This document shows, piece after piece, positions 1-10,069 of a stretch of DNA of 18,821 bases. Under the pieces are notes generated by a model that saw only the letters and a program-made list of their open reading frames with translations, made no database searches and was not told the origin of the DNA. A program made the translations under genes and the position numbers. The DNA comes from Rhizopus sp. PT2906 (taxonomy: Eukaryota; Mucoromycota; Mucoromycetes; Mucorales; Rhizopodaceae). Within the stretch, counting starts at the first letter, position 1, and each line of letters starts with the position of its first letter. The stretch lies in contig JAMYHX010000659.1 in assembly GCA_025529335.1 (NCBI GenBank), positions 1-18,821 of the forward strand, read 5' to 3'.

Positions 1-77
1 GAGTGGGATTCGAACCCACGCCTCCGAAGAGAACACGACCTTAACGTGTCGCCTTAGACCAACTCGGCCATCCCTCC
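1..77 (-). tRNA. tRNA-Leu (anticodon AAG), 3' end cut by window edge
   Basis: Read on the minus strand from 77, the acceptor half GGAGGGA is followed by a D-arm (GCC...GGC), an anticodon stem ACACG/CGTGT with loop TTAAGGT, a long variable arm (TCTCTTCGGAGGC) and a T-arm GTGGG-TTCGAAT-CCCAC. The anticodon AAG (40-42) decodes CUU. The long variable arm fits a class II tRNA, which agrees with leucine. Internal Pol III promoter boxes are visible: box A at 59-70 and box B at 6-16. There is no intron in the anticodon loop. The last five acceptor bases, the discriminator and the terminator lie outside the window. Confidence 0.95.
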
Positions 78-122
78 TATATATTTCCTACAAATGTGAA
101 AATTTATATAATATAAAATTTT

Positions 123-142
123 CACGTGACCATCATCACGTG
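123..142. promoter_or_regulatory. Pair of CACGTG E-box palindromes
   Basis: Two perfect CACGTG hexamers lie at 123-128 and 137-142, 14 bp apart start to start. The first is in the context TCACGTGAC, the form preferred by Cbf1/USF-type bHLH factors. They sit 46-65 bp beyond the 5' end of the tRNA gene and upstream of a TATAAA at 242-247. The only plus-strand reading frame downstream is a retroelement fossil, so no living target gene can be named. Function is inferred from the motif alone. Confidence 0.35.
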
Positions 143-299
143 GTTACTATCCCCGTAACAGTCCCCGCTTTGTTTTCAAGTAAAACCCTCTCTCCAGTCT
201 AACTCAGTTCTTTTATTTCAGTCATTGACTTGCTTAACTTTTTATAAATCTTTTAAAGCTGACTACAACACTTACAATGGGGTTTAGCGAGAGCTCCCA

Positions 300-775
300 G
301 ATTATCGAGCAACAACTGAGAATCATTTTGCCTTATCAGTTCTTCCAACCGTTAAAAGTTACTTTGATCTACAGCAACACTTACAGAAGCTCAAGAGCTA
401 CATTCTGAAAATTCATTCTGATAACTGCACTGCTCTGAGATACTCGCACAAGGCGAGGGAACGCCATCAGTGAATCTGCAACAATTTTAATATACAACTA
501 ATCTATCCAGATCCAGAAGTGCAGGCAGTAGATGTCTTCAGAGATGGCCAAGAAGGGACTTTGTTTGAATCCACCATGGGAATCAACTTTAAAGATTCTA
601 AGAAAATCACAAGGGAAAAAAAAAGTTGTAGAAGCAGTGTTAATCACTCCGTTATGACCAGCACAATATTGCTGAAGCCTTAAACTGATAATGCGATGAC
701 TCAAAGTACTGATACAAATGAGGCCCAGCCACCAGTGGTTATTAGTCAATTGGCTATTATCTTTATGAAACGCAT
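300..775 (+). mobile_element. Decayed DIRS-like retrotransposon fragment (RNase H + methylase region)
   Basis: No intact ORF remains, but two frames carry recognisable pieces. The frame at 351-473 reads FDLQQHLQKL then IHSDNCTALRYSHKA. This resembles the RNase H 'xSDNxTALxYxxKAGG' block of DIRS-type elements, and after a TGA the same frame continues ICNNFNIQLIY. The frame from 532 reads GLCLNPPWESTLKILRK and, further on, VEAVLITPL-stop-PAQY. NPPW (568-579) is the motif of the DAM-like methylase domain next to RNase H in DIRS elements; the 'NPPWxxIxxVLxKI...TPxWPxxxW' spacing is kept, with stops at two expected Trp positions. I see no tyrosine recombinase or terminal repeats. The assignment is by remembered motif pattern, not by search. 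An ATG at 277 behind TATAAA at 242-247 opens only 43 codons. Confidence 0.6.
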
Positions 776-1159
776 TATACATGGCTTGGCAGTTGAAGGT
801 GTTGAATATCTACAACAGCTGGTCCTATAGGTGAAAAGGACATTTATGGTGAGCTTGACCTTTTCAACATCATGCTTAATCGGTGACTTAATACCATTGT
901 AATCGTTCGTTTGGAAAGGGACACCTAGATATAGGAATGTAGAGGCGAAAGGATTTAGTAATAAAAGGGTTCAGTCCTACACATGTTGAGGGGATTTTAG
1001 CAGTAATCATAGAGTAAACTATATTCTTCGCAACGCTAAAGGAGGATATGGATCTGATCTGCCGTACATATGAGGATGAGGTCGTTAGAATGGAGAAAGC
1101 AATTGATGAAATGATTCCAAAGTAGCTCGGGCTTAATGATATAATTAGATGGAAGCATG

Positions 1160-2112
1160 TAAATGCACGCTGGTAGATAATTAATAAAGACTGATTACAG
1201 GATGGGTAAAGGAATGAGGCCCTGTAAGGCTACTGGAGAGCTTGATGTTTGTTCGGCGCGATCTCAGTGTAAGTCTCATCGAATATGTGCCGTACGAAGG
1301 CCAACATGGGCGGTGTAGTGGTAGACGTCGACGGCCGTCAAATGAAAGTCCTATAAGCAAAGCCATAAACGGCTATTATATCTAAGAACGTGAATACCAG
1401 CTGCTTGTAGGCATGTTGTTAGTGATGGAATCACAATTGCTGCAAAAAGAGAACTTGATCCAACGCGTTTCGCTGTGTATGAAACCTCCCATTGAATCAT
1501 ATCAAAACGAGTCTTGCATTTTTGGTTGTAGACACTTTTTAAAGAGTTTCTTAATAACCAAAGTGAGACTAATAGGACAGCAGTTGGATGTCTCTGTGGA
1601 GGGCTCTTTCTTATAAATTGGTACAACCAGAACTATGTGCCGTGATATCAGCGTGAAATGCCATTTCAAAAATAGAGAGAAAGACAAATAGAGAGCACGC
1701 CCAGCGGTACGACTGATAGACAGAACATGTTGATTACTTCCAGCATATGTCTGGACATTGCATCAGTCAATATTGGGCCAACTACTGATTATTTTTACAT
1801 CAACAGACCATACCAGAATCTTTTCAGATAAAATATCAATCCGCAGGGCGCGAGTAAAACTTGTAGATGAAGACACGTGTCGAAGATAAGATATCTCCAT
1901 ATTATACTGGTTAAAACAAGTACGCTCCAAATCCCGTCGCTTATCAACATATACAATGTGCCGTTCATCACCACCGTTTCCTCCTCCATGGAACGATAAA
2001 TATCGTCCATTTGGACCATAGCAGTGACACAACCTTCAAGCGTTAAAATTTTTTTGGATGGTATCACTGATCTTTGTCGATGACGGTCTGTCAACAATTT
2101 GGCAGGATTCAT
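1160..2112 (-). mobile_element. Decayed non-LTR (LINE) reverse transcriptase fragment
   Basis: Minus-strand pieces appear in the order expected of a LINE ORF2, spread over shifted frames. First NPAKLLTDRHRQRSVIPSK (from 2112), the pre-RT linker. Then VLVVPIYKKE...NCCPISLTLVIKKLFKKCLQP (about 1520-1625), the RT block usually reading 'VxPIxKKGxxxxxxNYRPISLTxVxxKLxERCL'. Next GGF and ALDQVLFLQQL (about 1440-1475), matching 'QGGFRxxRSAxDQxxxL'. Then TFLDIIAVYGFAY (about 1365-1405), equivalent to the catalytic 'FLDIxxAYDxV' block. Finally LAFVRHIFDETYTEI (about 1265-1310). The catalytic YD is degraded to YG, and frameshifts and stops separate the blocks, so it is inactive. The endonuclease, the YxDD region and a poly(A) tail were not found. 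Fossils of this kind are common in Mucorales genomes as I know them. Confidence 0.8.
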
Positions 2113-3420
2113 ATCACCAGTTATTAAAAGATCTAATAAAAAAATACTTTCATTCCACTCTTAGTGTTAAAAAACATGCGTTTTTGAATTTGTAAGTAAC
2201 TAAATTGAAGCTTTTTAAATACAATATGTCCTCAATAGTATTTAAAATGAAGATGACTACGGAAACATATATGATGAGAATGAGGTTAAAGTTATGGCCA
2301 TTGTATATGAAGAAGAAGATCATTATGCCTGAAAGCTTAATCTATCTGTAATCTTACTTTCAAAATTTGGGCTCATTATCTTCCGTCACAAAAGCTAATG
2401 AATATGGTAAAGTAACGGAAGAGGTCTTTCAAAGAAGGGCGCTTCCCGTTTAAGCGAATACAACGATTATGGACAACACTTGGATAATTATTCTTTCAGT
2501 ATAAGCTGCAACATCCTTTATCAATTAGAGCTGCTACTTTAAACACTGCTCGTAGCTGGTGGAAAGAGTATGAGGAAGATCCCTTGATTCTTTTATTATT
2601 GACAAGAAAACCAGCCGACAAAACAGACAACTGGCATCATTACAAAGAAGCCTTAATTATGAGGATTTTATCTTATTATGTACAATGCTTCAATTAATAC
2701 CTCAAAGCAAATATAGATGCGTTTATCTTATCAGTGTGATATAACGTGTAGAATTAAAAGGGACAATGGAGTACAATCGAATTCAACATAGTATTTTGTT
2801 GATGAAGATTAACAAATAGATAATGGCTTGTCTTATATACTTTTCGTTTTACTACAAAATGTTTCTTTATGATATATAGCTCATATCGTAATTCACTCTC
2901 TTTGATACTTTGACAACATACTCAGTCAGGATTGTAATGTGAGCTTATTAGGTGTTGTGTATCTAATTGAACCTCCGAGTGGTATTTATACCATTCTCAG
3001 CGTGTATTCACTAAAGTGTTAAATGTCAATACGACAACCACGGCTCAACCCAATTGTGCAATTTTAGGCATTAATCAAGCGAGACCCTTGAGGCTAAAGT
3101 TACCGAAACTCTCATAAAATTTAGTTTCTACCAAATCAAATTCAATTTGAGAATGAAGCCATTGTAGTTGATAAATTGAACACAAACATTTGTAAACTAA
3201 ATCCATAGAACCTTTTTTTTTATAGAGAAAAATAGCTATTACAATAAGGCTTTAGATTAGGATTTTGCTGCGGCTGAGGTTTAGCTGCTGCGGAGCACTT
3301 GATGAATACAAACATGACGATACATTTAAATAAAAAAATCCCATTTTTAGCTGTCATCATGATGAGTAACCTTTTCACTGTTCCACTATTCCGCTTACCA
3401 CAGTAAGTTCAGAGGCTGCT
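2113..3420. other. Intergenic DNA with unidentified coding-like scraps
   Basis: No intact gene is visible in this 1.3-kb AT-rich stretch. Two plus-strand scraps have protein-like composition. The first, at 2249-2332, is acidic (EDDYGNIYDENEVKV...). The second, at 2488-2697, is a 69-codon open frame without a start Met containing LNTARSWWKEYEED and ALIMRILSYYVQ. Both end at stops and neither connects to another exon. They could be further debris of the transposons to the left. From 2700 to 3420 I see only A/T runs and the upstream region of the ABC transporter gene. Confidence 0.5.
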
Positions 3421-3426
3421 TATAAA
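3421..3426 (+). promoter_or_regulatory. TATA box of the ABC transporter gene
   Basis: TATAAA lies 51 bp before the ATG at 3478, followed by a pyrimidine-rich stretch (ttactctcttg...cctttttctttacctttgc). This is a usual layout for a fungal core promoter with a very short 5' UTR. The transcription start has not been shown. Confidence 0.5.
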
Positions 3427-3477
3427 TTTTTTACTCTCTTGTAATCCCCTGCCTTTTTCTTTACCTTTGCTGTATAC

Positions 3478-6400
3478 ATGTCTGATAGTGTATTCGCTAT
3501 TGGCACGACGAGTGCTCTTGCACTAGTCACAGCGTCGAGTTCATTCATACTAACGTTACAACGAATCTACTTTCATAAATCGCAACAAAAGGATCTTTCA
3601 CCACTTCAATTTGACACAAAACGCGATCTGACAGTACCCGTCACGGACGATACCAACCGTTTAAATAGAATTACTTTTTCAACTCTTGTCATTGCACTGT
3701 TATCAGCCTTCAACTTTTACACTGCGATTGATAAAGATAATAACAGTCATGATTGGATCAAAATAGCTTCGGCCTGTGTTCAGTTTATCGCTTGGCTATA
3801 TGCCTTTGTTCTCGTACTCGTATCTCGACGACACCAGCTTCCAAACGAGTGGGGATGGATATTGAATGTTCACTTGTTTATCTTTTACTTTGCCGCCTGG
3901 TGTGTTGCTATCTACAACTTGTATAGCGCGCTCGTACTGAATCCTAATGATACGCTGATCCATTTGTTACCAAATGTCTTAGCTGTCATATTGGGAGCAG
4001 ATCTTATATGCTCAACCGGTTCAGCAAGCAAAGGCCCACAGTTTTTGGATGAAGAAGGTAGACCTGTCATTGGTGTTGAAAGTGCCTCCATCTTTTCGTT
4101 CCTTTCCTTTCGCTGGGTTTCTCCTCTGGTAACATACGCCTATAACAACAAGAAGTTGACCGAAGATGACCTTCCTTCGTTGCCCCCTCTTTTCCGTGGC
4201 TACAACCTCTTTTATATCTTTGGCGCATCTAAAGGCAAATCATTGGTCAGAAGAATGTACCTTGCTAATCGTCGTGCGATTATCATTCACGTCACCCTAG
4301 CTATAGTTTCGTCCATACTCTATTACTTGCCTGCTTTCTTTATCAATCGACTATTGTTTTTGATCCAGGATATGAAGGGCGAAGGAGACAGCGAGTCTTT
4401 ACGAAAAGGCTTTTTGTTGGTCATTGGTGTGGCTTTAACGCTCTTTATTATTGGTCTCACCACTAGTCAAGTGTGGTATTATGGTAAGAGAGAAATACAA
4501 AACTAGCTTCATACCGATTACTTACACCTTATCTATAGCGGCTTCTGTCGTGCAGGTCCGTATCAAGTCTATGCTAAACATTGAGATTTACCGCAAAACC
4601 TTGCGTAGACGAGATTTAGCTATTGATGCTCCCAAGATCGAGGACGAGGAGAGCAGCGATGATAAGAAGGACAAAAAGGGTGATGACAAAGAAAAGAAAG
4701 AAGATATTAGCTCATCCATTGGAACGATCGTTAACTTGATGAGTACCGATACCAATCGTATATCTGAATTCGCTACCTGGTGGTGGGCCGTGTTGGAAGC
4801 TCCTACTGAATTGGGTGTTGGTATCTACTTTCTCTACACTCTGCTCGGAAAGTCATGTTTCTTGGGCCTATTAGTGATGATTGTCATTTTACCTTTGAAC
4901 CATTACAACGCAAAAATGTATGCACAAGCTCAAGATAAATTGATGGAATCTCGAGACAAGCGTATTTCATTAATGAATGAAGTGCTTCAAGGAATTCGTC
5001 AGATCAAATTCTTTGCTTGGGAGACTAACTGGGAAAAGCGTATTATGGAAGCAAGAGAGACTGAACTTCGTCATTTAGCGGTTACTTATCTGTCTCATGT
5101 CTTGTTTACGTTCGCATGGCAAGGGTACGTGTTTTGATGATTGTATCTAACAGAAAAAAAAAGCTCATGATTTTGCTCTAGTTCACCTATTCTTGTTTCT
5201 CTTGTATCTTTCTGGTCATTCACCAGATTGGAAGGAAAAGAACTCACAGCTCCTATCGCTTTCACTTCTATTAGTGTATTCAACGAATTGAAATTCGCCT
5301 TGAATGTTCTTCCTGAAGTATTTATCGAATGGTTGCAGGCTGCGATCAGTTTGAGACGTATTCAGGCATATTTAGACGAAGGCGAAATCGACAGTCCTAC
5401 CGAAGAGGATATCCAAACAAAGGACATCACTCTTGGTTTGTATAATGCAACTGTGGGTTGGGCAAAGCCAAATTACAGCGATGATGCTACCCAGGAACAA
5501 AACAACACGGGATTCACTCTGAAGGATCTCAACATTGAATTCCCCAACAATGAACTCAGTTTAATTGCCGGTGCAACTGGCTCCGGAAAGACTCTGTTGA
5601 TGCTTAGTTTGCTCGGTGAAGCTGTGACCATTAAGGGAACCGTAAAGTGCCCTCGTCAGCCTATTGTTGATACGGTATCTAGCGACTTCGATTTGTCAGC
5701 TGATATTGATCCTAAGGACTGGATACTGCCTTACGCTGTTTCCTATGTATCTCAAACTGCATGGCTTCAGAACGCATCTATTCGAGACAACATTCTCTTT
5801 GGTCTACCTTATGTCGAATCAAGATACCGGGACACCCTTTATGCATGCGCTCTTAACAAGGACTTGGAAATTTTGGAAGACGGTGATATGACAGAAATTG
5901 GTGAAAAGGGTATCACCTTATCTGGTGGTCAAAAAGCTCGTGTATCGCTTGCAAGAGCTGTCTATTCTCGGGCACAAAATGTCTTGATGGATGATGTATT
6001 GAGTGCTGTTGATGGTAAGTCGTATATACATATATATATGTATAAGCGACAGTAAACAGAATATTAATATACTTTTCTATTTTAGCACACACCGCAAAGC
6101 ATTTATATGAAAAATGTTTATTGGGTCCCTTGATGAAAGGCCGTACTCGTATCTTGATCACTCATCACGTCAGGCTTTGTTCAAAGGGCGCCGCTTATAT
6201 CGTTAATCTTGATTATAATGTTGCTGGTACACCCTATGGCTTGCGTGAACTTGGATATCTTGAAGAGGAAGAGGAAAGTGTTGTTGAAGAAGCTGCTGCA
6301 GAAGAAAAGGCCATTGAAGAGACACTTCCACCCGCTAATGATGATGACAAGAAGAAACCACGTGCATTGGTAGAGGAAGAGACGCGTGCAACTGGTATGG

Positions 6401-8467
6401 TCAAGGTTAAATACTACACTCTCTACATGAAGTTGGTCGGAAATCCTTTCTTTTGGTTTGTCATGGTTACCTTAATTTTGGGATCTCGTGGTCTGGATAT
6501 CACCGAAAGCTGGTGGATCAAGCGATGGACTCAGACTTATGAATCTGTAAATAGTGACGACATAGTTGTTCAACAGCACCATAGCTACGTATCTCAGTCC
6601 AAATCATTCTATGCGTATAATCATCAACCTATCATCGGCGATAATAGAACATGGGCGGCAGAAGGCGACAATAGCGATGGTTCTGTTAACTTCTTCCTTG
6701 GCATGTACTGTCTTATCACTATGTCAAACGTTATCGTTCTTACCTTACGATTCGTCGTTCTCTTCTGGGGTGTCCTTGGCGCCAACAGAAAACTATATGC
6801 CGATCTACTTCATCGTGTTTTCAGAGCACCGCTTCGCTTCTTTGATACTACACCCATTGGTCGAATCCTCAACCGTTTCTCAAAAGACTTTGAAACAATT
6901 GATTCATCTATTCCCAATCATTTTATGGAGTTTGTCATTCAATGGGTTATTATTATCTCTAGTATCATTACTGTCTCTACTGTATTGCCTATCTTTGTGG
7001 TTCCTCTACTCGTCGTGGCCTTTTTTAACATCTGGATAGGTGTCATGTTTGTCTCTGCCTCTCGTGAATTCAAACGTATGGATTCTGTCACTCGCTCTCC
7101 TCTCTTTAGTCACTTTACAGAAACCATTGTAGGTGTAACTACCATTCGTGCCTTTGGCGCAACCCGCCAGTTCATGCAGCAGATGCTCAAGTATATTGAT
7201 GCCAACTCACGTCCTTTCTATTATACATGGCTCGTTAACCGTTGGGTCAGTATTCGATACGCTATCAGTGGAGCTCTTGTGAACTTTATAACAGGTACTA
7301 TTATCTTGTTAAGCATAAAGCAGATGAATGCCTCAGTCGCAGGTTTCTGTCTCAGCTTCGTCTTGTTGTTTACCGATCAAATGTTCTGGGGTATTCGTCG
7401 ATACACCAACCTGGAAATGGCATTCAATGCTGTCGAACGCGTAGTTGAGTTTATGGAAATTGAGCAAGAAGCTCCAGCTATAACGGATATCAGACCACCA
7501 CCTGGCGTAAGTTTAAAGAAAACAACGTGAAGACACAGATTTGCTAATTGTTTATGTGATGTAGTGGCCAACTCAAGGTGCGATTGAGGTAAAGGATTTG
7601 GAAGTTCGTTACGCTGCTGATCTCGAACCTGTCTTGAGAGGTCTTACGTTCTCAATCAAGGCTCAAGAAAAGGTCGGTATTGTCGGTAGAACTGGTAGTG
7701 GTAAATCAACCATGGCCTTGTCTTTCTTCAGATTCGTTGAAGCCACCAAGGGATCGATCATCATTGACGGCATAGATATTAAGGACCTTGGTACAGAAGA
7801 TCTTCGATCAAACTTGACCATCATTCCTCAAGATCCTACTCTCTTCTCTGGTACCCTTCGATCCAACATGGACCCATTCAATCAATTTGAAGATGAAGAT
7901 ATCTTTGTTGCCTTGCGTCGTGTTCATTTGTTACCTCAAGAGTCCGCAACATCTAGAGTAAATACGGTTACGTCTGATGCCACCTTAGAGGCAGCTAATT
8001 CTAATGCTTTCAGAGACCTCAACACGCCCGTTACAGAAGGCGGTAAAAACTTTTCGCAAGGACAGCGACAATTGCTCTGCTTGGCTCGTGCGTTACTGAA
8101 ACGTAGTCGAATTGTGTTGATGGATGAAGCAACTGCCAGTGTTGACTTTGAAACAGATAAGGCTATTCAAAAGACGATTTCGGTCGAGTTTGCTGATTCA
8201 ACCATCTTGTGTATCGCACATCGTTTACATACTGTGATTGAGTATGATCGTATATTGGTATTGGATAAGGGAAATATTGTTGAATTTGATAGGTAATTGT
8301 TACATACAATGAAAAAAAGACATGGTTGAACTAAACTTTACACTTATAGTCCCTTAAAACTAATCAATGATCCTGAATCTGTATTCCACAAGATGTGTCG
8401 TAACTCTGGTGAATTCGAAAGCTTAGTTGCCTTGGCAAAATCAAAGCATCAATTGGTCGATGCTTAA
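3478..8467 (+). CDS. ABCC-family (MRP-type) full ABC transporter, Ybt1/Vmr1-like
   Basis: Six exons (3478-4483, 4539-5124, 5182-6014, 6086-7506, 7565-8292, 8350-8467) join in frame to 1563 aa, normal for a fungal ABCC protein. Introns are 55, 57, 71, 58 and 57 nt, all GT-AG. The order is TMD0 with about five helices (residues 10-177), TMD1, NBD1, TMD2 (about 900-1270), NBD2. NBD1 has Walker A GATGSGKT (661-668), LSGGQ (777-781), Walker B VLMDD (798-802) and H-loop His835. NBD2 has GRTGSGKS (1323-1330), FSQGQ (1445-1449), IVLMDE (1465-1470) and His1501. NBD1 carries Asp802 where NBD2 has catalytic Glu1470, the usual ABCC asymmetry. A Lys/Asp/Glu-rich cytoplasmic insert lies in TMD1 at about 362-390. 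Such proteins move glutathione conjugates, bile-acid-like anions or metal complexes, often into the vacuole; substrate and membrane are inferred only. Fungal relatives are Ybt1 and Vmr1. Confidence 0.95.
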
Positions 8468-8514
8468 CCATATAAAGCGTAATTTGTATATTAAAATCTG
8501 CATATTCTCGATAT

Positions 8515-8520
8515 AATAAA
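8515..8520 (+). terminator. Polyadenylation signal AATAAA of the ABC transporter gene
   Basis: A perfect AATAAA lies 48 nt after the stop codon at 8465-8467. It is followed within 25 nt by a T/A-rich stretch where cleavage could occur. Confidence 0.5.
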
Positions 8521-8738
8521 GGCTACAAGACATTTAATAGCAACTTATCGTTCTTGATACATAATTTGTAGAGTGACCATTTATCAAAAACAAAAGTCAG
8601 AGAATGCTTGAAAGCTTGTTTTTCAAACTTTGATAGTTGCCATGGAAAACCAGCAACTGAACTTAAAATTATTGAACAAATAAAATGCAAGATTGATTGT
8701 TACTGTTTCGAATGATTGATCACCGTCACAGCTCTGAC

Positions 8739-8760
8739 AAAAAAAAAAAAAAAAAAAAAA
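8739..8760. repeat. Poly(dA:dT) tract, 22 bp
   Basis: There are 22 consecutive A on the plus strand, 130 bp before the MRI1 start codon. Tracts of this kind exclude nucleosomes in fungal promoters, so a promoter role for MRI1 is likely. Length polymorphism or assembly error is also possible at a homopolymer this long. Confidence 0.6.
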
Positions 8761-8889
8761 GGGCAGAAGACAAATGTTTGTTGTGCCTTTTTCGTTTTTC
8801 TCTCTCTTTCTTTCTTTCCAATAATGAGTTGTAAGAACAAGCATACACAAAAGAGTGACATCAATGGTGAATTCTAATCATTTATTTAC

Positions 8890-10023
8890 ATGCATACAGC
8901 AACAAAGACACTTGAAGCTATCCAATATACCAGAGGTGACCTTCGTATATTAAACCAGCTCGTGTTGCCTCATGAAACCATCTTTGAGACCGTATTGAAT
9001 ATCCAAAACGGACATTCTGCTATAAAAACCATGAAGACTCGAGGTGCACCAGCTATTGCTATCGTAGCTGCTTTATCTTTAGCAGTTGATATCAACACTC
9101 GCTTTGAAAAAGGTGAATTTACTACGGTAGATCAAGTTGTTCAATTCGTACAAGAATCTTTGGAATACTTGAAGACGTCTCGACCTACTGCTGTCAACTT
9201 ATTTGATGCCGCTGCAAAACTCTTGACTGTAGTTCAAGACAGTGCCAAGGGAGCCAAAGAGCCCGCAGATGTCGTGTACGCCTATATTGAAGCAGCTGAA
9301 AAGATGTTGGTGGACGATGTACAAGATAACAAGAATATTGGTAAATTTGGTGCAGATTACATTACTAGCAATGTAAAGGATAAAGATAACATCTGTGTGT
9401 TGACACACTGTAATACGGGTTCTCTTGCTACGGCTGGATGGGGTACTGCTCTGGGTATCATTCGTGATCTTCATGCCAGCGGAAATCTGAAGCATGCCTA
9501 CTGTACTGAAACTCGTCCTTACAACCAAGGATCTCGTTTGACTGCCTATGAGCTAGTCTATGAAAATATTCCAGCCACTTTAATATGTGACAACATGGCC
9601 TCTGCCTTATTGAAACAAAATCCTCAAGTACAAGCGATTGTTGTAGGCGCTGATCGTGTAGCTGCCAATGGAGATACAGCCAATAAGATCGGTACTTATC
9701 AACTCGCCATCACCGCCAAATATCACGGCATTCTCTTCATCGTGGCCGCACCCTCAACATCTATTGATTTGAATACAAAGAGTGGCGCAGATATTGTGAT
9801 TGAACAAAGACCAGCCGAAGAGCTTGTGACGGTATCTGGCGTACGAGTTCAAGATAATGAACCTACATCTATTCGTACAGCTGCTGAACACATTGGTGTA
9901 TGGAACCCTAGTTTTGACGTTACACCTAGCGAACTTATATCTGCCATTGTCACTGAGAAAGGAGTCGTTGTCAAAAAGGATGGTGAAACGCAATTTGATA
10001 TGGCTGCATTTCTCTCTAAATAA
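8890..10023 (+). CDS. MRI1: Methylthioribose-1-phosphate isomerase (MtnA/Mri1)
   Basis: This intronless 377-aa ORF is close to the family's usual 350-410 aa. The enzyme converts 5-methylthioribose-1-phosphate to methylthioribulose-1-phosphate in the cytosolic methionine salvage pathway, recycling the methylthio group left by polyamine or ethylene-type metabolism. It belongs to the eIF2B alpha/beta/delta-like isomerase fold. The N-terminal block KTMKTRGAPAIAIVAALSLA (46-65) and RPTAVNL (98-104) line the sugar-phosphate site. The catalytic Cys is C174 in LTHCNTGSLAT, and the catalytic Asp is D255 in VVGADRVAANGDTANKIGTY. Both active-site residues and the family signatures are intact. The start is chosen because it is the first ATG and places the RGAP motif at the usual distance. 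No intron is needed, unlike its neighbours. It converges with RPS28. Confidence 0.97.
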   Translation: MHTATKTLEAIQYTRGDLRILNQLVLPHETIFETVLNIQNGHSAIKTMKTRGAPAIAIVAALSLAVDINTRFEKGEFTTVDQVVQFVQESLEYLKTSRPTAVNLFDAAAKLLTVVQDSAKGAKEPADVVYAYIEAAEKMLVDDVQDNKNIGKFGADYITSNVKDKDNICVLTHCNTGSLATAGWGTALGIIRDLHASGNLKHAYCTETRPYNQGSRLTAYELVYENIPATLICDNMASALLKQNPQVQAIVVGADRVAANGDTANKIGTYQLAITAKYHGILFIVAAPSTSIDLNTKSGADIVIEQRPAEELVTVSGVRVQDNEPTSIRTAAEHIGVWNPSFDVTPSELISAIVTEKGVVVKKDGETQFDMAAFLSK

Positions 10024-10028
10024 ATAAA
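10019..10028 (+). terminator. Overlapping AATAAA signals containing the MRI1 stop codon
   Basis: The repeat AAATAAATAAATA gives AATAAA at 10019-10024 and 10023-10028. The stop codon TAA (10021-10023) lies inside the first hexamer, so coding end and poly(A) signal are fused. Cleavage would be expected some 10-30 nt further on, close to or inside the RPS28 3' end. Confidence 0.5.
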
Positions 10029-10056
10029 TACACATGTAATTGTAAAACGTGGGCTT

Positions 10057-10062
10057 TTTATT
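10057..10062 (-). terminator. Polyadenylation signal AATAAA of RPS28
   Basis: On the minus strand AATAAA begins 7 nt after the RPS28 stop codon (10070-10072), implying a very short 3' UTR that runs toward or into MRI1. Confidence 0.5.
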
Positions 10063-10069
10063 GAGTTGT

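Larger units (their letters stand above)
8468..8889. other. Intergenic region: ABC transporter 3' end and MRI1 promoter
   Basis: This 422-bp gap holds the AATAAA signal of the upstream gene (8515-8520), then a run of 22 A (8739-8760), a pyrimidine-rich block (about 8787-8820, ctctctctttctttctttcc) and the MRI1 start region. I see no gene on either strand; the 75-codon minus-strand frame here is driven by the poly(A) run and has no protein-like features. Confidence 0.6.

Noticed and set aside
498..782. 94-codon minus-strand ORF
   Set aside because: It lies antisense to the DIRS-like fossil and shows no protein family pattern of its own.
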